64,000 nucleotides of DNA from Pseudomonadota bacterium (GCA_020161065.1 JAIUPH010000005.1:62001-126000); one strand, 5' to 3'; positions 55,773 to 64,000 are shown, counted from the first letter of the stretch. Made by a program: numbers and translations. The notes: a model not told the origin generated them from the letters alone.

Positions 55773-56708
55773 TCAACCCAATCGGATCTTGTCGCGGCCC
55801 TTGAGCCCCAGCATCTGCCGCGCTTCGTCCGGCGTCGCGATCGCCATGCCCAGCGCTTCGAGCACGCCGCGGATCGTGCGCACCTGCTCGGCGTTGGAGG
55901 TGGCCAGGCGCCCGGGGCCCGACATCAGCGAGTCTTCGAGGCCCACGCGCACGTTGCCGCCCATCAGCGCGGCCTGGGTGACCAGCGGCATCTGGTGGCG
56001 GCCGGCGCCGAGCACGCTCCACTGGTAGCGCTCGCCGAACAGCTTGTCGGCGATGTGCTTCATGTGCACCAGGTTCTCCGGGTCGGCGCCGATGCCGCCG
56101 AGCACGCCCAGCACGAACTGCAGGAAGATCGGCCCCGTGACCAGGCCGCGATCGACGAAGTGCTTGAGGTTGTAGAGGTGGCCCACCTCGTAGCACTCGA
56201 ACTCGAAGCGCGTGCCATGGGCGCGGCCGAGGCGTTCGAAGATCTGCTCGATGTCGGCGAAGGTGTTGCGGAAGATGGCGCTGCGCGTGCCTTCGATGTA
56301 GACCTGCTCCCAGTCGTGCTCGAAGGTCTTCATCTTCTCCAGGATGGGGAAGATCGCGAAGTTCATCGAGCCCATGTTGCACGAGGCCATCTCGGCCGAC
56401 ACGTCGAGCGCGCCGGCCAGGCGCTGGTCCAGCGTCATGGTGACGGCGCCGCCGGTGGTGATGTTGATGACGGCGTCGGTGGCGGCGTGGATGCGCGGCA
56501 GGAATTGGCGGTAGGTCGTGGGGTCGAAGGCCGGGCGGCCGTCCTTCGGGTCGCGCGCATGCAGGTGCAGGATGGCCGCGCCGGCCTCGGCCGCCTCGAT
56601 CGCCTGGTCGGCGATCTGCTCGGGCGTGACCGGCAGGTGCGGCGACATGCTCGGCGTGTGGATCGAACCGGTGACGGCGCAGGTGATGATGACTTTTCTC
56701 GTGGCCAT
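55773..56708 (-). CDS. Beta-keto acid cleavage enzyme (BKACE, DUF849)
   Basis: BKACE-family protein of 311 aa. These Zn enzymes react a beta-keto acid with acetyl-CoA to give acetoacetate plus a new acyl-CoA. The Zn motif HLHARDP is at about residues 48-54, with GAGRHQMPLVTQAALMGGNVRVGLED near 230-255 containing the other ligands. It ends the operon encoding FMO, VOC dioxygenase and FAH hydrolase, 11 bases after the FAH gene. The beta-keto acid is probably a ring-cleavage product, but its identity is open. Confidence 0.9.
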   Translation of the reverse strand: MATRKVIITCAVTGSIHTPSMSPHLPVTPEQIADQAIEAAEAGAAILHLHARDPKDGRPAFDPTTYRQFLPRIHAATDAVINITTGGAVTMTLDQRLAGALDVSAEMASCNMGSMNFAIFPILEKMKTFEHDWEQVYIEGTRSAIFRNTFADIEQIFERLGRAHGTRFEFECYEVGHLYNLKHFVDRGLVTGPIFLQFVLGVLGGIGADPENLVHMKHIADKLFGERYQWSVLGAGRHQMPLVTQAALMGGNVRVGLEDSLMSGPGRLATSNAEQVRTIRGVLEALGMAIATPDEARQMLGLKGRDKIRLG

Positions 56709-56718
56709 GGCGGCTCTC

Positions 56719-57588
56719 CTATTGCGGCTCTGGGACGCAGACGTTCTCGATGTGGCCGATGCCTTCGATCTCCACCCGCATCACGTCGCCCACCTTGCGG
56801 AACTGCGGCGGCTTCATCGCGGCGCCCACGCCCGAGGGCGTTCCGGTGGCGATCAGGTCGCCGGGCTCCAGCGTCATCACCGTGGACAGGTACGCGATCT
56901 GCTCCCAGACGTTGTAGATCATCTCGCCGGTGCTCACGTCCTGCCTGACCTCGCCGTTGACCAGCATGCGCAGGCGCAGCGCGTGCGGGTCGGGCAGCTC
57001 GTCGGGCGTGACCAGCCACGGGCCCACCGGGCCGTGCGTGTTGAAGCTCTTGCCCAGCGTCATGGTGGGCGAGCGCATTTGCCAGTCGCGTACCGACACG
57101 TCGTTGGCCGCCATGTAGCCGGCCACCACCGAGGGCGCGTCGTCCACGCTCACATGGCGGCAGCGCTTGCCGATCACCACGCACAGCTCGGCCTCGTAGT
57201 CCACCTTGTCCGATGCGCGCGGGAGGTGCACGGCATCGAAGGGGCCGCTGACGCAAGAGACCTGCTTGTTGAACCAGACCTGGCTGTCCGGCACCTGGAT
57301 GCCGGCGGCCAGCGCCTCGTGCACGTGCTTCTTGTAGTTCATGCCGATGGCCAGGTACTTGGACGGGTTGGGCACCGGTGCCTGCAGCCGCACGTCGGCC
57401 AGGGGCCAGCTGACCGCGTTTTCCAGCTGCAGCGCGCGGACGCGGGCCATCGCCGCGGGGCCGGCTTGCAGCAGTTCGAGCAGGGTGCGCGGCAGCGCGC
57501 CGTCGCTGGCGGGCAGGTCGATGACCTGGTTGCCGGCAAGCTTGCCGATCGACGTGTGGCCGCGGCTGCTGAAGGTGACGAGTCGCAT
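56719..57588 (-). CDS. Fumarylacetoacetate hydrolase-family protein
   Basis: FAH-family hydrolase/isomerase of 289 aa. An N-terminal domain (MRLVTFSSRGHTSIGKLAG) precedes the catalytic domain with YLAIGMNYKKHVHEA, metal ligands in DYEAELCVVIG and NDVSVRDWQ, and the ending DLIATGTPSGVG. Members hydrolyse C-C bonds in beta-diketones or decarboxylate oxaloacetate-like ring-cleavage products. The ATG at 57588 is chosen at the conserved MRLV. It is six bases after the VOC dioxygenase gene. Confidence 0.9.
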   Translation of the reverse strand: MRLVTFSSRGHTSIGKLAGNQVIDLPASDGALPRTLLELLQAGPAAMARVRALQLENAVSWPLADVRLQAPVPNPSKYLAIGMNYKKHVHEALAAGIQVPDSQVWFNKQVSCVSGPFDAVHLPRASDKVDYEAELCVVIGKRCRHVSVDDAPSVVAGYMAANDVSVRDWQMRSPTMTLGKSFNTHGPVGPWLVTPDELPDPHALRLRMLVNGEVRQDVSTGEMIYNVWEQIAYLSTVMTLEPGDLIATGTPSGVGAAMKPPQFRKVGDVMRVEIEGIGHIENVCVPEPQ

Positions 57589-57593
57589 CGGGT

Positions 57594-58526
57594 TCAGGCC
57601 TCGGAATTGGCGAAGAAGATCGGGTCGATGGGCGGCCCCCAGAGGTAGAACGAGTCCTCGGGTGCATGGTCCAGCCCCTGCCAGTCCACGGCAGCGGGAA
57701 TGTAGTCCATGGTGGCCGACAGCTCGCACCAGCTGCCCCAGGGGTCCTGCGCGTAGTAGAAGTAGTTGGAGCCCAGCACGTGGCGGCCCACGCCCCAGCC
57801 CGTGGTGTAGCCGGCGGCCTGCAGGCGGCTCATGCCGCTGCCCACGTCCTCGACCGTCGGCACATCCCAGCTAAGGTGGTGCAGTGCCGCGCCCGGCCCC
57901 ATCGCCAGCGCGATCAGGTGGTGGTCGCTGCCATGCGGCGCATGCAGGAAGGCCACGCCGTCGCCCGAGCGGTCCGACAGGCGCAGGCCCAGCGCACCGA
58001 CGTAGAAGGCCATGCGAGCGGGCACCGAGGGCGTCATCAGCGCGATGTGCGACAGGCGTTGCGGCAGCGCCGCCCGCACCTGGCTGCGGTAGGGCGCGCA
58101 GCGCGTGCCATCGACCGGCAGTGACGGGCTCTGGTGCGCGGCGGCATCGATCGTCGTCTTCGGGCCGGGCCGCACCTGCACGGCCAGGCCATCGGGGTCG
58201 CGGAACCAGCGCCCCGAATCATCGGCGCCGGGCGGCGCCGCGATGGGCGCGAAACCCTGCGCTTCGATGTGCGCGTGCAGCCGTTCCGCATCGTCCGCGA
58301 AGCAATGGAAGCTCAGGCGGTCGAACTTCTTTTTCGGGCCCTCGCTCAGGCGGCCCCAGACCTGCTCGCCAGCCACCGTGCGCAGCACGAGGCTGCTGCC
58401 GTCGCGGCCGACGCGCAGGCCGAAGGCGGCGTAGAACCGCTCGGCGTCGGCGAGCGACGGCACGGTCATGTGGAACTCACCGATCGAGTGCACGCCCAGG
58501 CGGTCGTGCCGGCGGGATGGGGACAT
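57594..58526 (-). CDS. Two-domain VOC protein, extradiol ring-cleavage dioxygenase-like
   Basis: Type I extradiol-dioxygenase-like VOC protein of 310 aa with two paired modules. The C-terminal half has an H-H-E metal set: SHIALMTP, ALHHLSWDV and SWCELSATMDY. This fits an Fe(II) enzyme opening a catecholic ring. AAGGAGACC precedes the ATG at 58526. It lies between the flavin monooxygenase and the FAH hydrolase, the usual order for hydroxylation, ring cleavage and hydrolysis. The substrate is unknown. Confidence 0.85.
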   Translation of the reverse strand: MSPSRRHDRLGVHSIGEFHMTVPSLADAERFYAAFGLRVGRDGSSLVLRTVAGEQVWGRLSEGPKKKFDRLSFHCFADDAERLHAHIEAQGFAPIAAPPGADDSGRWFRDPDGLAVQVRPGPKTTIDAAAHQSPSLPVDGTRCAPYRSQVRAALPQRLSHIALMTPSVPARMAFYVGALGLRLSDRSGDGVAFLHAPHGSDHHLIALAMGPGAALHHLSWDVPTVEDVGSGMSRLQAAGYTTGWGVGRHVLGSNYFYYAQDPWGSWCELSATMDYIPAAVDWQGLDHAPEDSFYLWGPPIDPIFFANSEA

Positions 58527-58561
58527 CGCGGGGTCTCCTTGCTCGCTTCAGTGCCGCCGCC

Positions 58562-60340
58562 TCACGGCGCGGACAGGATGGACTGGAAGGCCTGCGTCAG
58601 CGTCGAGCGCGGGTCCGCGCTTTCGCCGAGCGAGCGGAAGGCAATGTAGCGGTCGGGCCGCACGATCACGACCCCCTTGGGGCTGATCGCCCGGTTCTTC
58701 AGCCACGCCATGCGCACGTCGATGTAGTCGCTGTCGGCCAGGCCCAGCGTGAAGGCCTTGATGGGCAGGCCCTTGGCTTGCGCCAGTTGGCGCGCGGCTT
58801 GCACCCAGGCGCCGCCTTCCTCGCCGGCGATGACCAGGAACTGCCCGCTGCCGACGAGGCTGGCCAGCGCCACGCGCTCGCCCTGCATCTCGACGAAGGC
58901 ATGCGGCAGTGGATGGCCGGGCTTGGTGCTCGGCTCGTAGAGGCGGATCGGGTCCAGCGGCACGTAGGCGGGGCTGCTGTCGTCGATCACCGCCGTCGAG
59001 TGGTAGCGATAGCCGAACTCCACGTTGTGGTGGTGGAACTCCATGGTCTGCGATGCGATGGCCGCATTCAGCGCATGCCGCTTCTCGGCGGAGCGCGGCA
59101 GGCTCTCGTCCCACAGCGGCAGCAGCTCGGCCCAGTTCTGCTCTTGCGTCTTGTCCTCCGACAGGTTGAGCGCCTGGTCGATCTTGAAGTGGTTCATCGC
59201 GTTGCCGATCGAGCAATCGATGTTGGCCTGGTCGACCGGCTTGCGCTCGGCCTCGTAGGTGTCGAGCAGGCCGTCGCCCGCCTTGCCGGCCAGCACCAGC
59301 GACAGCTTCCAGCACAGGTTGTAGACATCGTGGACGGCCGAGGTCAGGCCCAGGCCGCCGGTGGGCGGGTGGCGGTGCGCGGCATCGCCCACGAAGAAGA
59401 TGTTGCCCTTGCGGAAGCGGTCGGCGATGACGCCTTCCATCACCCAGGTGGAGATCTTGTGCACGGTGGCCTCGAGATCCTTCACGCCCAGCGTGGTGCG
59501 CATGCGCTCGAGCACCTTTTCGTCCTTCATCGCGTCGGCGCTGTCCGTCGCGTACTTCATGTGGAAGACCCACTCCTCCGATTTCGTGCCCCAGTGGTCG
59601 GGCCCCATGCTCACCAGCACGCCACTGGCGAACGAGCCGCCGTAAGCGGGGTTGACCAGCCAGCGGATCAGCACGTCGTCGTCGTGCAGCCAGGGCGAAA
59701 GGTCGGCCGTCATGTGGACCGACACCATCTTCATGATGTCGCGCGGGCCGGACATGCCGACGCCCACCATCTTGCCCACGGTGCGGCCGCCGTCGGCGGC
59801 CAGCAGGTAGCGCGCCTTGACCTGGAAGCGCTCGTTGCGGTCCTTGTCGAGGATGGTCGCGGTGACGCCGTCGGCACCGTCTTCCAGCGCCGTCAGCTCA
59901 TGGTGGAAGCGCACCTTGCCGGGGTTGCGCTGCTCGGCGTGGGCGCGCAGCAGCGGCTCCAGTCGGATCTGCGGCAGGTTGCAGGTGCGGCAGGCGCTGG
60001 CGGCGATGTAGTCGGGGTCGGTATAGCCGGCGCCCCAGGCTTCCAGGTGGCCCAGCGTGCGGCCATAGGCTTCGTGGTCGCCGGCCATGCCCGCATACCA
60101 GCCGGTGGCGCGCATGTTCTCGGCTGGCGTGCTGCGCTCGTAGATCGCATCGGCCACGCCCACCTCGGTGAAGATCTCCATCGCGCGCTGGTTCAGCACG
60201 TGGGCCTTCGGCAGGATCGAGGTGCCCGGGAACGCGCTGACCAGCAGGTGGTCGACGCCCAGCGACGACAGCGTCATCGACGCCGTCAGTCCGGCGCCAC
60301 CGCCGCCCACGATCAAGACCGGAACCTTCAGCATCGTCAT
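58562..60340 (-). CDS. FAD-dependent aromatic monooxygenase (TfdB/PheA type)
   Basis: Flavoprotein hydroxylase of 592 aa, the length of TfdB. The FAD motif VLIVGGGGAGLTASMTLS is at residues 5-22, the DG motif in YLLAADGGRTVGKMVG, and the GD motif GDAAHRHPPTGGLGLTSAVHD near 298-318. A thioredoxin-like C-terminal domain follows. It would hydroxylate a phenolic compound using NAD(P)H and O2, so this operon is aerobic. The ATG at 60340 has GAAGGAAGAG upstream. It is the first gene of its operon and divergent from the TetR gene. Confidence 0.9.
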   Translation of the reverse strand: MTMLKVPVLIVGGGGAGLTASMTLSSLGVDHLLVSAFPGTSILPKAHVLNQRAMEIFTEVGVADAIYERSTPAENMRATGWYAGMAGDHEAYGRTLGHLEAWGAGYTDPDYIAASACRTCNLPQIRLEPLLRAHAEQRNPGKVRFHHELTALEDGADGVTATILDKDRNERFQVKARYLLAADGGRTVGKMVGVGMSGPRDIMKMVSVHMTADLSPWLHDDDVLIRWLVNPAYGGSFASGVLVSMGPDHWGTKSEEWVFHMKYATDSADAMKDEKVLERMRTTLGVKDLEATVHKISTWVMEGVIADRFRKGNIFFVGDAAHRHPPTGGLGLTSAVHDVYNLCWKLSLVLAGKAGDGLLDTYEAERKPVDQANIDCSIGNAMNHFKIDQALNLSEDKTQEQNWAELLPLWDESLPRSAEKRHALNAAIASQTMEFHHHNVEFGYRYHSTAVIDDSSPAYVPLDPIRLYEPSTKPGHPLPHAFVEMQGERVALASLVGSGQFLVIAGEEGGAWVQAARQLAQAKGLPIKAFTLGLADSDYIDVRMAWLKNRAISPKGVVIVRPDRYIAFRSLGESADPRSTLTQAFQSILSAP

Positions 60341-60375
60341 GTCTCTTCCTTCGGTTGCTCGTGCAGGCCTTGCCA

Positions 60376-60388
60376 CACGCAGTGCGTG
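60376..60388. promoter_or_regulatory. Predicted TetR operator
   Basis: CACGCA-G-TGCGTG is a perfect dyad in the gap between the monooxygenase and TetR genes. It lies 36 bases upstream of the monooxygenase start and 98 bases upstream of the TetR start. Confidence 0.4.
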
Positions 60389-60485
60389 CGACTCTATGAA
60401 TCGCGCTTCGCCGAATGAAGGCCGGTTACCCGATGTCAAAATGACGGGCCGTCAGCCTGATGGCCAGCGCAAAGGAAGAGGGCTC

Positions 60486-61187
60486 ATGGGAAGCACGTCC
60501 GCAAGCGGGGCGCGTCCTTTACCCGATCACCGAATCGAAGTGGCGGCGCGCCGGCGCGAGAAGATGCGCAGCCGGCTGCTCGCGGCCACCTTCACCGTCT
60601 TCACGCGCGCTTCCGGCGCGGCGCCGGACATCGGCGACGTCGTGCACTGCGCGAAGGTGGCGCGCGGCACGTTCTACCTGTACTTCCAGACGCTCGACGA
60701 GGCCGTGCAGGCGCTGGTGCAGCAGCAAAGCGACGAGATGACGCGCGCCTGCCTGCCGCTGTACGAAATGCTGCGCGAACCCAGCCAACGGTTCGCCGTG
60801 GGCTGCCGCCTCTTCCTCAAGCGCGCCAACGCAGACCCGCAATGGGCTTCGTTCATGACGCGCACGCTGCCGCTGGACAACAAGCAGTTGATGGCCGGCT
60901 ACATGCACGACGACCTGAGGCAGGGCAAGGCGTTGGGGCAGTTCAACTACGTCGACGAGCGGGTGGCGCTGGACATCGAACTGAGCACGCTGATCGCCGG
61001 CATCGGTTCGCTGGGCAAGGGCGTTCCGAACCCGGAGCACTACATGGACGAGTGCATCCGCATGGCGCTCACGGGCCTGGGCTGCGACGCCGGCCGCTGC
61101 GAGCAAAGCCTGCGTTTCTCCCGCAAGCATCTCGACGGCTGGACCTGGGTCCGCGCGGGAACGCCGGGCCCGCGCTTCGAGCACTGA
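60486..61187 (+). CDS. TetR-family transcriptional regulator
   Basis: TetR-type regulator of 233 aa. The N-terminal DNA-binding region RRREKMRSRLLAATFTVFTR with VVHCAKVARGTFYLYFQTLDE (about 20-70; split in the standard helix pattern) is recognisable; the ARGTFYLYF turn is diagnostic. The C-terminal part binds an unknown effector. The ATG at 60486 follows AAGGAAGAGG; an in-frame ATG at 60441 is possible but poorly placed. It probably represses the divergent monooxygenase operon until its aromatic substrate or product appears. Confidence 0.87.
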   Translation: MGSTSASGARPLPDHRIEVAARRREKMRSRLLAATFTVFTRASGAAPDIGDVVHCAKVARGTFYLYFQTLDEAVQALVQQQSDEMTRACLPLYEMLREPSQRFAVGCRLFLKRANADPQWASFMTRTLPLDNKQLMAGYMHDDLRQGKALGQFNYVDERVALDIELSTLIAGIGSLGKGVPNPEHYMDECIRMALTGLGCDAGRCEQSLRFSRKHLDGWTWVRAGTPGPRFEH

Positions 61188-61203
61188 GCGCCGCCGAGCG
61201 CGG

Positions 61204-62169
61204 TCAATCGAGGTCGGCGGCCCAGGCGCCGGCGCCGGGCTCGTTGGCGGCCACGCGGTCCTGGCCGAACAGGCGGCGCACCTGCTCGCGCAGCCAGCGC
61301 TGGGCGGGGTCGCCGTTGACGCTGTGGTGCCAGACCATCATCACGTCGTACGAGGCGCCGTCGGGCAGCCGCCAGGCGCGCAGGTCGTGGCGCGCGGCCA
61401 CCGCGTCGGCAAACATCTGCGGCACGATGGCCACCAGGTCGGTGCCGCGCACCAGCTCGGGCACCGCGCCGTAGTGGCGCAGGCGCACGCGGCTGGGCGT
61501 GTCCAGCGCCAGCCGCTCCAGCACGCGCTGCACGCTGCCCAGCAGGCTGGCGGTCGGCGCGGCCAGCGCCAGCGCGGCGCGCGCCAGGTGCTGGCGCTCC
61601 AGCCGGCCGCCGGGCGCCGGCACGGCGGGCTGCCAGTCGAGCGCGGTCAGCGCCACGTAGTGCTCGTGGAACAGCAGCTCGCCGACCACGCCCTGGTGGT
61701 CGGGCCGCAGCATGCCGATGGCCAGGTCGATCTCCCGCGCCTCCAGCGCGGCGCTGACGCGCGCCGCCTCCACCGCCTCGTTCGACAGCCGGCTGCCCGG
61801 CGAGGCGCGGCGCAACTCGCGCGCCAGCGCCGGCAGGAACATCATCTCGCCCAGGTCCGACAGCGACAGCCGCCAGTGCATGCAGCCGGTGGCGGGGTCG
61901 AAGCTCTCGCCTTCGCACAGCGCGGCTTCCAGCTGCAGCAGGTGCGCCGCCACCAGCGGCGCGATGCGCTGCGCCAGCCGCGTGGGGTGCAGGCCGGCGG
62001 GCGAGCGCACGAACAGCGCGTCGCCGAAGCAGTGGCGCAGCCGCGCCAGCGCGTTGCTGGTGGCCGACTGCGACAGCGCGAGCTGCTGGCCCGCCTCGGT
62101 GACCGACCCGGTGCGGTGGATGGCGCACAGCACGCGCAGCAGGTTCAAGTCGAGCTGGCGGAAGTTCAT
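61204..62169 (-). CDS. LysR-family transcriptional regulator
   Basis: LysR-type regulator of 321 aa. The HTH is at about residues 4-62 ([20 protein letters not shown] and [14 protein letters not shown]), followed by a substrate-binding domain. The opening [10 protein letters not shown] is of the NodD/NahR type. ATG at 62169 (MNFRQLD). It diverges from hcrC across a 177-base gap with dyads at 62205-62219 and 62301-62316, so it is the obvious candidate regulator of 4-hydroxybenzoyl-CoA reductase. The effector is unknown. Confidence 0.88.
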   Translation of the reverse strand: MNFRQLDLNLLRVLCAIHRTGSVTEAGQQLALSQSATSNALARLRHCFGDALFVRSPAGLHPTRLAQRIAPLVAAHLLQLEAALCEGESFDPATGCMHWRLSLSDLGEMMFLPALARELRRASPGSRLSNEAVEAARVSAALEAREIDLAIGMLRPDHQGVVGELLFHEHYVALTALDWQPAVPAPGGRLERQHLARAALALAAPTASLLGSVQRVLERLALDTPSRVRLRHYGAVPELVRGTDLVAIVPQMFADAVAARHDLRAWRLPDGASYDVMMVWHHSVNGDPAQRWLREQVRRLFGQDRVAANEPGAGAWAADLD

Positions 62170-62204
62170 CGCGAAGGCCCCCACATTCGCCGCACCGATC
62201 GGGC

Positions 62205-62219
62205 GGATTGCGACAATCC
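62205..62219. promoter_or_regulatory. Dyad near the LysR gene
   Basis: GGATTG-CGA-CAATCC is a perfect 6-bp-arm dyad 35 bases upstream of the LysR start. Its ATTGCG and CAAT ends echo those of the 62301 palindrome. It is a candidate LysR autoregulatory site. Confidence 0.4.
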
Positions 62220-62274
62220 ATTCGACGACGGGCGGCGTGCGCGGCTAGATTGGCCCGGCCGCGGTGCCTTCGGG

Positions 62275-62288
62275 TTGGCGTGGATCAA
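62275..62288 (+). promoter_or_regulatory. FNR-like box of the hcr operon
   Basis: TTGGCGTGGATCAA keeps TTG and the full ATCAA half of an FNR-type site and shares TGGATCA with the boxes at 55723-55736 and 28234-28247 (minus strand). It is 12 bases upstream of the palindrome at 62301. Confidence 0.45.
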
Positions 62289-62300
62289 CCCGGCAATGGT

Positions 62301-62316
62301 ATTGCGGTACCGCAAT
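62301..62316. promoter_or_regulatory. Perfect 16-bp palindrome at the hcr promoter
   Basis: ATTGCGGTACCGCAAT is a perfect palindrome. With the FNR-like box taken at -41.5, transcription would start near 62323, so this site would cover the -10 region, as expected for a repressor. It also fits the LysR T-N11-A pattern. Confidence 0.6.
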
Positions 62317-62346
62317 CGTGCTATGGAAAACCCGGAGGGCGTCGTC

Positions 62347-62820
62347 GTGGGCAAGCGGGTGCTGGGTCTGAACGTCAACGGCCGCGCGCACGAGGTGGCC
62401 GCCGCCGACGGCGCCTTGCTGATCGACGTGCTGCGCGACACGCTGCAGCTCACCGGCACCAAGCGCGGCTGCGACGGCGGCGAGTGCGGCGCCTGCACCG
62501 TGCTGGTCGACGGCCGGCCGCGGCTGGCCTGCTCGACGCTGGCGGTGCAAGTCGAAGGCCGGCGCATCGAAACCGTCGAGGGGCTGGCGCGCCAGGGGCG
62601 CTTGTCGGCCGTGCAGCAGGCCTTTCACGAGCAGCTGGGCGCGCAATGCGGCTTCTGCACGCCGGGCATGGTGATGGCCGCCGAAGGGCTGCTGCGCGCC
62701 AACCCGCGGCCGACGGTCGACGACATCAAGGCGGCGCTGGCCGGCAACCTGTGCCGCTGTACGGGCTACGTGAAGGTCATCGAGTCGGTGCAGGCGGCCG
62801 CGGCGAGGCTGGCCACATGA
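62347..62820 (+). CDS. hcrC: 4-hydroxybenzoyl-CoA reductase gamma subunit HcrC ([2Fe-2S])
   Basis: Xanthine-oxidase-family small subunit of 157 aa with two [2Fe-2S] clusters: [13 protein letters not shown] with a later C, and [11 protein letters not shown] with [14 protein letters not shown]. The text agrees with Thauera HcrC nearly throughout as I remember it (for example [25 protein letters not shown]). It dehydroxylates 4-hydroxybenzoyl-CoA to benzoyl-CoA with HcrAB. GTG at 62347 is chosen: GGAGGG lies seven bases upstream, the length matches HcrC, and the promoter elements lie too close to the ATG at 62323, which would add eight residues. Confidence 0.93.
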   Translation: MGKRVLGLNVNGRAHEVAAADGALLIDVLRDTLQLTGTKRGCDGGECGACTVLVDGRPRLACSTLAVQVEGRRIETVEGLARQGRLSAVQQAFHEQLGAQCGFCTPGMVMAAEGLLRANPRPTVDDIKAALAGNLCRCTGYVKVIESVQAAAARLAT

Positions 62821-64000
62821 AGCCGCGCATGACGCGCCCCGGCGGCATCGGCATCCGCACGCCGCTGATCGACGGCTTCGACAAGGTCACCGGCCGCGCC
62901 CGCTACACGGCCGACATCGTGGTGCCGGGCGCGCTGGTCGGCCGCATCCTGCGCAGCCCGCATCCGCATGCGCTGATCGTCTCGATCGACACCGCCGCCG
63001 CGCGCGCGCTGCCCGGCGTGCACGCGGTGTGCACCGGCGACGACACGCCGGTGCCCTTCGGCGTGCTGCCGATCGCCGAGAACGAGTACCCGCTGGCGCG
63101 CGGCAAGGTGCGCTACCGCGGCGACCCGGTGGCGGCTATTGCCGCCGTCGACGAAGCCACCGCCGAGCGCGCGCTGTCGCTGATCGACGTGCAGTACGAA
63201 GTGCTGCCGGCCTACTTCACGACCAAGGCGGCGACGAAGCCCGGCGCCGTCGCGATCCACGACGACAAGCCGAACAACGTGCTGCGCGAGGTGCACGCCG
63301 AGTTCGGCGACGCCGCCGCCGGCTTCGCCGCGGCCGACCTCGTGCGCGAGAAGACCTTCACCTTCGCCGAGGTCAACCACGCGCACCTGGAGCCCAACGC
63401 CACGCTGGCCGAGTACGACGTCGAGCGCGACGGCGTCACGCTGCACACCACCACCCAGGTGCCTTACTACGTGCACCTGAAGGTCGCCGCCTGCCTGCAG
63501 ATCCAGCAGTCGCAGGTGCGCGTGGTCAAGCCCTTCCTCGGCGGCGGCTTCGGCGCGCGCACCGAGTGCCTGCACTTCGAGATCATCGCCGCGCTGCTGG
63601 CGCACAAGGCGCGCGGCGCGGTGCGGCTGCTGCAGACGCGCGAGGAAACCTTCATCGCCCACCGCGGCCGGCCGTGGACGCTGGTCAAGATGAAGATCGG
63701 CTTGATGCGCGACGGCCGCATCACGGCGCTGGCGCTGGAAGCCACGCAGGCCGGCGGCGCCTACGCCGGCTACGGGATCATCACCATCCTCTACACCGGG
63801 GCCTTGATGCACGGCCTCTACGACATCCCGGCGATCAAGCACGACGCCTGGCGCGTCTACACCAACACGCCGCCCTGCGGCGCGCAGCGCGGCCACGGCA
63901 CGGTGGACACGCGCGCCGCCTTCGAGGCGCTGTTGACCGACATGGCCGAAGAACTCGGCCTCGACGCCTTTGCCGTGCGCCAGCAGAACCTGCTGCCGCA
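62817..64000 (+). CDS. hcrA: 4-hydroxybenzoyl-CoA reductase alpha subunit HcrA (3' partial)
   Basis: Molybdopterin-binding large subunit; the first 394 residues are in the window and the usual length is about 770. [20 protein letters not shown] opens the domain. [27 protein letters not shown] (molybdopterin loop), [13 protein letters not shown] and [17 protein letters not shown] match Thauera HcrA as I remember it. It starts four bases inside the hcrC stop (ATGA). hcrB, the FAD and extra [4Fe-4S] subunit, should follow outside the window. It needs molybdenum, consistent with the mod operon. Confidence 0.94.
   Translation, partial: MKPRMTRPGGIGIRTPLIDGFDKVTGRARYTADIVVPGALVGRILRSPHPHALIVSIDTAAARALPGVHAVCTGDDTPVPFGVLPIAENEYPLARGKVRYRGDPVAAIAAVDEATAERALSLIDVQYEVLPAYFTTKAATKPGAVAIHDDKPNNVLREVHAEFGDAAAGFAAADLVREKTFTFAEVNHAHLEPNATLAEYDVERDGVTLHTTTQVPYYVHLKVAACLQIQQSQVRVVKPFLGGGFGARTECLHFEIIAALLAHKARGAVRLLQTREETFIAHRGRPWTLVKMKIGLMRDGRITALALEATQAGGAYAGYGIITILYTGALMHGLYDIPAIKHDAWRVYTNTPPCGAQRGHGTVDTRAAFEALLTDMAEELGLDAFAVRQQNLLP

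Noticed and set aside
60441-60485. N-terminal extension of the TetR gene from ATG 60441
   Set aside because: No ribosome site, and the added residues are not part of the TetR fold; ATG 60486 has AAGGAAGAGG upstream.

Overview
This 64 kb window is a GC-rich (roughly 70% by eye), gene-dense chromosomal segment from a betaproteobacterium, probably Burkholderiales or a Rhodocyclales relative. The evidence is a Thauera/Azoarcus-type benzoyl-CoA pathway, a Bug/TctC solute-binding protein and NitT/TauT and mod transporters. No rRNA, tRNA, insertion sequence or CRISPR array was seen. Almost every base is coding and no gene-free stretch exceeds 300 bases. Gene names rest on motifs and remembered family sequences; no search was run.

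Bases 1-20,519 hold what reads as an organosulfonate locus. In order: a YihV-like sulfofructose kinase (cut by the window edge), a LacD/YihT-class aldolase, a divergent NitT/TauT binding protein, a LacI regulator with two predicted operators, a YihU-like sulfolactaldehyde reductase, two permeases and an ATPase, an HpsN-like (HisD-fold) sulfopropanediol dehydrogenase, an SDR and a Zn-dehydrogenase (possible HpsO/HpsP), an acetoin-dehydrogenase-like TPP complex (E1 alpha-beta fusion, VOC protein, lipoyl-E2/hydrolase), a GntR regulator, sulfolactate sulfo-lyase SuyAB, the sulfolactate dehydrogenase pair SlcC/ComC and a TctC-type binding protein. Together they could carry a sulfosugar through DHAP plus sulfolactaldehyde, DHPS and sulfolactate to pyruvate and sulfite. 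The TPP complex has no assigned role.

Bases 20,542-24,539 are a molybdate uptake operon (modE-modA-modB-modC, leftward) with a divergent two-domain molbindin and a probable ModE box. Molybdenum fits the encoded molybdoenzymes PadB and HcrA.

Bases 24,575-36,346 are the anaerobic benzoyl-CoA module. A leftward operon (korA, korB, a ferritin-like protein, a RidA protein) diverges from a rightward operon (had, oah, dch, bcrC, bcrB, bcrA, bcrD, ferredoxin). KorAB would recharge the ferredoxin used by benzoyl-CoA reductase. Bases 36,485-39,697 encode a solitary lower-GC protein with lipase-like, STAND NTPase and near-identical TPR parts, an NLR-like design and possibly an immune gene.

Bases 39,861-45,517 are a LacI-controlled ABC uptake operon ending in a phosphodiesterase, followed by a TrpF-like protein and a GNAT acetyltransferase. 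Bases 47,124-55,669 carry phenylacetate genes: padB and padC rightward, then thioesterase, padD and a phenylacetate-CoA ligase leftward, with an RraA/UxaA gene trio between. Bases 55,773-61,187 are a TetR-linked ring-cleavage operon (flavin monooxygenase, VOC dioxygenase, FAH hydrolase, BKACE). The window ends with a LysR gene divergent from hcrC-hcrA (4-hydroxybenzoyl-CoA reductase; hcrA is cut off). Phenylacetate and 4-hydroxybenzoate therefore converge on benzoyl-CoA. The hcr, pad and kor/had promoters share an FNR-like box and a related palindrome, suggesting one common oxygen- and intermediate-responsive control.
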